Shown here one piece after another: positions 58,299 through 64,000 of a stretch of DNA of 64,000 bases. The number at the start of each line of letters is the position of its first letter. Within the stretch, counting starts at the first letter, position 1. This stretch comes from Macrotrachela quadricornifera. Its lineage: Eukaryota > Rotifera > Eurotatoria > Philodinida > Philodinidae. The stretch is from the NCBI GenBank assembly GCA_022393335.1, contig JAJEKB010021191.1, positions 1,023,646-1,087,645 of the forward strand. Direction: 5' to 3'. The position numbers were made by a program, and so were the translations under genes. Under the pieces are notes generated by a model. That model worked only from the letters and a program-made list of their open reading frames with translations. It did no database searches and had not been told where the DNA came from.

Positions 58299-61200
58299 AT
58301 GACGCAAAAGCATAGAAATCCGAAAGCATCAAGTCATAATCAATCAACAAGAACAAATCCAATTAATTGTTCAACATCGAAATCTACTCTCATGCATCAC
58401 ACATTACTTTCTAGTTCAAGTCTCTTCACTTTTCTAACCATTGGTTTGGTTTTCGCATTATTTCCAAGTAAGAACCTTAATCAATGCATCTCAAAATTTT
58501 TGAGGAAGATTTTTTTTGTGAGAAATTCTTAACTAAATTTCATTGAGTCAGATCAACATTCTAACACACAGCATCTTGCTGTTGTCATAAAACTGCAACG
58601 AACATAATGATTTCCTAATCATATAGTATTTATTTATTAATATTTCGAAAATTCATTTTTATCATCATCAGAATCCATACATAAAAAGACACATCATACT
58701 ACAAAAAAAGAACAAGTTAGGTATATATATATATGAGTATTGTGCGAGTGAACTATATAAGAATGAGCGCTCCTTCTGCTCGTTAGAACAGGCGTTTTTG
58801 GCCTCCGTAAAACTGCACTATAGGTGCTAACCAAGTATTATTTAGTTTATATATAACTTCATTGATTGCTTTATCACATGTGTAGTGCGTGTATAGGCTT
58901 TCTTTGATGATACGACATTTCCATATTGATTCTAATGTAAGAGTTTCAACGTTATCTAAATCCATTGTATGCTTGTTAATTTCTTTCGATTTGTTTTACC
59001 TATGTATTTTTTGTTACAATCTTTGCAGTTTATGGCGTAAATGAGTTTTTTTATTTATCTTAGTTTCATCGACACCTTTTTGTATAGAAAGAGATATATA
59101 TTACGAAGAGTATTTGTTTTTTTATATGATATCTTGTGGGTGAGAGGGTGACGTTGAGAGTGTGGGTGCTTTATTATTCGTAGTACGCCTCTAAGAATTC
59201 ATTTTCAAACTGAGGGTGAAAGCATTTTTGTATTGACACTGAATATGTAATCACACAGAAAGAAGTGAAGTTGATTGTGTGAGTCGGACACACGTTTTTG
59301 AGTGTGAATTAGCATATCACATTTACGAGACCGCCAAATGTCACGCATCGTACGGAGCGAATTGCTAACAGATAGTAACATACTATTAAAATGCCTTAAA
59401 TTTTTTGAATAGACTCAGGAGAAACCGGCGCCAGTGTACAGCTGAAGTTCAACTTATAAAAAAATTATTAAAAAAATCTCAGTCCATAAACCATTCACAT
59501 CACTACAGAAAGTTGTAGAACCACTATGACTAACACAAATTGACCTACTTAGTAAAATGCAAAATATTTAGTTTTCCACCAGATTTTTGACTTATTCTCA
59601 TTGACATAAATGCGTGACGTCGTAGAACTCATTAACTTTCCAGAATTCCTTGACTTCCTTAGATTCTACGACTTTTTTGAATTCTTTGTTAAGAGTTCAG
59701 AATTCAGACCGGTCTCATTGAATGCATGTAATGTAATAATAATTATTATTTTGCGCATTAGAAATCAAAATTTCATATAAATGATTGTATTCGGTTTATT
59801 TAGCAACGACATTAGCTGATAGTTCATCGACTTATGTAACATCATCATCTCGTGTTACTACTTCGGCTGATAGTTCATCAACTTATGCGACATCATCATC
59901 ACGTGTTACTACATCAACTTATACACCATCCACAACAGATACTCATTTATCGATGTATTCTGATTCCTTATCAGAGACCAGTCCAGTATTTAATCGTCCT
60001 AATGGTTCCATCTCTCAATACTACTATTATCAAGCAATCCTAGTACCAATTTTTACACCTGCTGTATATGTTTTCACGAGTGATAGTATATTTCTTCGGC
60101 CTTATGGTTATTTGTATAATTATGCTATTGATCTGTCTTATCCATCACAGAATTTGATTACCTCTGATTATGATAGTGCCGGAAATGGACAGTTTCGAAT
60201 CAATGCAACACTACAATCACCAGGCTTTTATGTTTTAGTTGTTACAACATATCGTCCCGCTGAAACTGGAAGTTTTTTAATTAAAGTAGTTGGACCAGAT
60301 TCGCTTGCCTTAAGTTCGTTTACACCAACAACAAGTAGACCAATAACTATAGAAAGTAAGTAAACTTAAACATATATGTTGCAGTTTGCAAAAATCATAG
60401 ATAATGGATAGTTAGAAAAGTATTTGTTTTTGACAGTATTTTTTAAAAGCCTTGCCGATGAGTTTTTCACAAAGTTACATAAAAAAATTTTCTTCATGTA
60501 GATGTTAAATCAAAAACAATTGTTTTATCAACATAGTACTTGATAAACCTCAATTACCCAGCACGCATTTCTTGTATCCTCGAGAAAAATTAAAATAAAT
60601 GAATTCAAGCAGATTTATTTTCATTTTTAACAAAAAAAATTCTAAGAAAATTGATTTTGCAATTAATCTGAAAAGATTGAGAAATGAATTACTACTGTTC
60701 CAAATTTCGTATTAAAACTTTTCTTTGAAATTTGTTTAGCGACAACATCAAGGGATATTTCAACATCATTCTCTGATTATTTGTCATCAAGTAATGGAGT
60801 ATTTTTCCGACCTGGTGGTTCTAGAAACAATTTCTATTATTTTCGAGCAATTCGAGTAACAGTTCCCACAACTGATAGATATACATTCACAAGTAGTAGT
60901 ACATTAGATACATATGGTTATTTTTATTATGATCCAATTGATCCATCTTATCCATCTCAAAATTTAATCACATCTGATGATGATAGTGGGGGAAGTAGAC
61001 AATTTAGAATTAGTGTTGATCTTGATTCATCGCGTACATATGTTTTACTTGTTACAACATCATCTACAACTACTAGTGGAAGTTTTTCAGTTAATGCAGT
61101 TGGACCAGCACGTGTCAATATGAATTCATTTACACCATCAACTAGTAGACCTATAACAACAACAACACGTAAGTCAATTAGAAACAATCATAGTTTTATT

Positions 61201-62258
61201 AGAAAGATAATGATAATTCTCGAAAAAAAAACGCATTTTCCTGGATAGAACAAAATTATTTCTTTGTCACTTCATATTCGATAAGCAGATTCAGTTTGAT
61301 TTCTCTTCAGTTTTTCTTAATCAATTGTATATATCATATTGAAATGGATAGGAATTAAGCATATTCTATTTTAAAATTATTTGTGCAGATAACTAAAAGT
61401 ATATTACCATTGATTTTGTATTCGAGACTAATGAAGGGTATACATCAATTATTTTCACTATATTATATCGTATAAAACTCTTCGTTTTCATAATACAATT
61501 AAATTATTTTAATAATATCTCAGAAAAGTAATCGTAAACAATATGGTTTATCAAATAAGATGATAAGAATGACAAAAACAAAGCATCGTTCTCAATGTAT
61601 AAACAAAATACTACAATTTGACTTATCAACATACAATGTACACTATGATTATCTTATTTTAAAGTCATATTGTTTCATGGATCTGGTGATGACATAAATA
61701 AATAAAGAGACTAAAGAGTTCTAATTCAATTTCTTTTTTGTTACGATGAACGCTGTACAACATAATTTTAAAAAAAATATGTAAATTATGAGATAAGCTG
61801 ATGAGAATCATTCAAATATTAAGTTAAGAAAAAAAAATTAAACTTATATTCATAAAATAAAGACAGAAAATCAAATGTCCAAATCCTGTTTTATATGTTC
61901 ATTCTTTTTATTTCTTATAGCTTATACATATTGTGATGGTTCATGGACATGTGATACAAATCGTACATTGGGAATATTAAAAATTGTTGGTATTAGTCTT
62001 GCCTGTGTCGCAGTATTTTTAGGTCTTTTGAGTCTTTGTATACGACAACATAATCGACGAAGAAATCCTACTCAAGGAACACGTAGTCAAAATATACGAC
62101 CACAAGTGCATCGTACAGCAGGTAACAATAGAAATGCATCAAGAGCAAATGGAGTATCACCTACTTATGTAGAAGAATCACCTCCAACTTATGCTTTTGC
62201 TGTTGAAGATTTAAAAGTAAAGAATCAAAATCAATCCGAACCTATTCAAACGGTATAA
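58299..62258 (+). CDS. paralogue of the PPC-like receptor, two ectodomains, up to 495 aa
   Basis: Exons 58299-58467, 59804-60355, 60740-61168 and 61921-62258 join in phase 1 throughout. The first ATG (58299) adds 31 polar residues before MHHTLLSSSS (58392). Gene 1 starts at the equivalent of 58392, so the shorter form with a normal signal peptide may be the real product. Exon 2 has a Ser/Thr spacer containing a 51-bp tandem duplication, then domain 1. Exon 3 is domain 2 (YYFRAI, YTFTSSSTLDTYGYFYYDP, DDDSGG). Exon 4 encodes CDGSWTC, a membrane helix (IVGISLACVAVFLGLLSLCI) and a tail with SPTYVEESPPTYAF, so the PPxY motif is kept as PPTY. All domain exons look intact. Intron 1 holds an antisense Penelope-like fragment and is ~530 nt longer than in gene 1. 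Confidence 0.75.
58783..59045 (-). pseudogene. Penelope-like retroelement GIY-YIG endonuclease fragment
   Basis: The minus strand from 59045 reads LIYAINCKDCNKKYIGKTNR, the Cys-x2-Cys plus KYIGKT pattern of the GIY-YIG endonuclease of Penelope-like elements. A stop and frame change near 58966 follow. The next frame reads DLDNVETLTLESIWKCRIIK and ends with NEVIYKLNNTWLAPI, like the C-terminal end of such proteins. The reverse-transcriptase part is absent. It lies antisense within intron 1 of receptor gene 2. Confidence 0.7.
59135..59170 (+). repeat. degenerate TGTGGG/TGAGGG tract in intron 1
   Basis: TTGTGGGTGAGAGGGTGACG followed by TTGAGAGTGTGGGTG contains both TGTGGG and TGAGAGGG forms. It lies close upstream of the Penelope-like fragment's 5' side. 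Confidence 0.5.
59815..59916 (+). repeat. 51-bp coding tandem duplication
   Basis: 59815-59865 and 59866-59916 both encode ADSSSTYxTSSSRVTTS in the Ser/Thr spacer of receptor gene 2. Gene 1 has only one diverged unit at this place. Confidence 0.85.
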
Positions 62259-62389
62259 ATAATTTTAAATTTTATTGTCTCCAAAATATATTTTATCAAA
62301 ATAAAAGCATTTTCATTATTTGTAATTTTATTTTCTAATAATTCTTTAGTAATTTTTTTTTGGTATTAAATGTAATCTATGAATGAACC

Positions 62390-62412
62390 TTGAGGGTGAG
62401 AGTGAGGGTGAG
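62390..62412 (+). repeat. TGAGGG tract
   Basis: TTGAGGGTGAGAGTGAGGGT followed by GAG, just past the 3' flank homology shared by the two receptor genes; gene 1 lacks it. Confidence 0.65.
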
Positions 62413-63611
62413 TTAAGAGAAGCACACTGTGATCGCGATTTCTTCCTTGCTTAAGAGATTCATCAGACAGTTTAATTTGTAATAACGTAGATTCTATTTT
62501 AATGATCTAGAGAGATCACAAATAAAATATCTAAATTAAAACAAATAACCTATGCGTAAAACTTCGGAAAAAGTAGAAGAATATGCATAAGGTATTTTTA
62601 TAGTAGTGGTGTATTAATAAGAGTTTATTTGATATTGACAGCATCACACGACGTATTTTGACTGTTGTTTATGCAGACTTGAGAGGTGAACGTGAGTTGG
62701 AATAGATAATTACCACTATGCAAATTATCGATCTGATTAAAGATCTTTTCGAGTGGTATTCAATTTTGCGTGAACATCGGAAATTTAATTTTTAACTATA
62801 GTATATAAGTTGATCTGATGAATATGCTCTATCATACTGGTGATTATAAATTAGGATTGTAATGTTTGTTTGTCAGTCTAATTATTAGTATATGAGTTGA
62901 TGATGCATAGGTTGATCACACTGATTGGAATGTTAGTGTCAGTTTTTGCATGAAGAAGTCGTTCATTTGTGTTCTGTTTCGTATGGTATGAACAATAGCT
63001 ATGATATATCTGGAATAAGATCGAAATAGATTAGATGAAATATAATTAACTAGCGAGAACCTATGCAGTATGCATAGTTGTTTTTTTCTGCTTTAACGTG
63101 CGATGTCAAGGCTTTGACCTTCCGCCCAATAAAAGCCTATAAACACTCGACATTATGATATAAGAAGAAAATGACCGAATTGATTAATGATAAAATTGTG
63201 AATTAATCCAGGTTTTTACACTGTAAAAAGGTCATATGTATAAAAGAGTTATTAACATAACTTCTGTGATGAGTAATTAATTAATTATATGCTGACTATT
63301 TGATTATAATATTTAACACAATCTCTGAAGGAAGGGTAATGAGTGGATCCAAATTTCTAACCGTATATACGTAATCTTTTGTAGACTATAAATGATATTT
63401 TTATTGGCTAATGAATTGACATGCTCATTAATATTGTTTTCTGTAAAGATTGTAAATTGATTCGAGTTGTGAATAAAAAGATATGAAAGAGATTATTTCA
63501 AGATTTTTATAATTCTGAAACTTCTTATATAAATAAATAAATAAAAATGAAAGCAGATGTATTTATTATTTTTCTCGTTATCCAATAGAGATTTTTTCAA
63601 TAAAAAAGAAT
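62413..63611. other. intergenic, nothing recognised
   Basis: AT-rich sequence without genes or clear repeats. 63520-63600 is probably the 3' untranslated region of the gene on the minus strand. Confidence 0.4.
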
Positions 63612-64000
63612 TTAGTGCAAACTGAGACTCGCAGTTAATTGTGTTTGATCACATTCTTCTAATTCAATTTCAATTCTTTTTCCATTGTTATTTTCAAATT
63701 CAATTGTCTCTCTTTTCGTTACCAGAAATACTGAATATGGAAGCAAAAGTACTTCTTCTTCATCTTTATACTTCGATATATCAGTTATATCTATTGCTCG
63801 ACGATTTCCATTAATATTTTTAATTGTGAGTTTAAAACCAATTGATATGTTGCCTTTGTCATTTTGATCAAGTTTTTGCTCTGTCCGATTATACGATGAA
63901 AACATATCAGCTACTTCAAGTAATTTCGATGTTGACACAAATGTATTAGTCATAATAAATTTATTTACTTGAATATGTGAAAATTCCATTTTACCGCATA
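63612..64000 (-). CDS. C-terminal part of an arginine-type ADP-ribosyltransferase (runs off the window)
   Basis: The minus-strand frame is open to the window edge (CGKMEFSHIQ before the edge) and ends at 63612. It shows TNTFVSTSK, the S-T-S motif that follows the first strand in R-S-E type NAD:arginine ADP-ribosyltransferases. Further on is DISKYKDEEEVLLLPYS, the catalytic ExE loop with E-E-E before a VLLLP strand. The preceding Arg motif would lie outside the window. The C-terminus (ELEECDQTQL) is acidic and short, with no extra domain. Bdelloid genomes carry many such genes. The enzyme would transfer ADP-ribose from NAD to arginine on a protein; the target is unknown. Identity is good, but the gene model is partial. 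Confidence 0.7.
   Translation of the reverse strand, partial: CGKMEFSHIQVNKFIMTNTFVSTSKLLEVADMFSSYNRTEQKLDQNDKGNISIGFKLTIKNINGNRRAIDITDISKYKDEEEVLLLPYSVFLVTKRETIEFENNNGKRIEIELEECDQTQLTASLSLH

Noticed and set aside
1..64000. Bacterial origin, tRNA or rRNA genes
   Set aside because: Spliceosomal introns, TATA promoters and transposon types show a eukaryotic genome; no tRNA cloverleaf or rRNA segment was recognised by eye, though a covariance-model scan could still find a tRNA.

Overview
The window is eukaryotic nuclear DNA. It is AT-rich, gene-sparse and intron-containing (GT-AG introns from about 53 nt to several kb), and full of small DNA-transposon derivatives. The gene content points to a bdelloid rotifer (Adineta/Rotaria-like). 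It includes EGF plus NHL-repeat secreted proteins, an arginine ADP-ribosyltransferase fragment, membrane proteins with bacterial-style PPC-like ectodomains, a cyanovirin-like domain, a Penelope-like GIY-YIG fragment and dispersed G-rich hexamer tracts. The assignment is an inference from family content; no marker gene proves it.

Left part (1-32 kb). After foldback elements, minisatellites and one transposon-associated pseudogene comes a two-exon gene for a ~1001-residue coiled-coil protein (complement 4867-9492). A second copy lies in inverted orientation at 25143-31963. It keeps the splice junctions and reading frame but carries two single-base stop codons. Homology covers promoter, both exons, the intron ends and the 3' flank (about 4690-9890 against 24520-32130). 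The ~15 kb between the arms holds a five-exon AAA+ ATPase gene with a CHORD-like zinc module (complement 11932-16152, 5' end not resolved), an unknown small gene (complement 19037-19525) and a nest of repeats. The nest includes a 3.7-kb TIR element enclosing a foldback element and a Tc1/mariner relic.

Right part (33-64 kb). Most genes encode secreted or cell-surface proteins. They are a six-cysteine knottin-like peptide (34043-34270), a decaying EGF-NHL secreted protein (35506-39355), two same-strand paralogues of a single-pass receptor-like protein with two PPC-like domains and PPxY cytoplasmic motifs (42268-45445 and 58299-62258), a type II membrane protein with a Thr-rich stalk and cyanovirin-like domain (49030-50004), and the C-terminal part of an R-S-E ADP-ribosyltransferase at the right edge (complement 63612-64000). 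Between them lie an unprocessed UAP56/DDX39 helicase pseudogene, a hAT element with an intact 8-bp target duplication, a Penelope-like fragment inside an intron, and a ~1.1-kb degenerate minisatellite.

No operons, rRNA, tRNA or CRISPR arrays were seen. The genes do not form an obvious single pathway. The right part looks like an accessory, surface-protein-rich region. All exon boundaries are read by eye from GT/AG signals and codon phase and have no transcript support.
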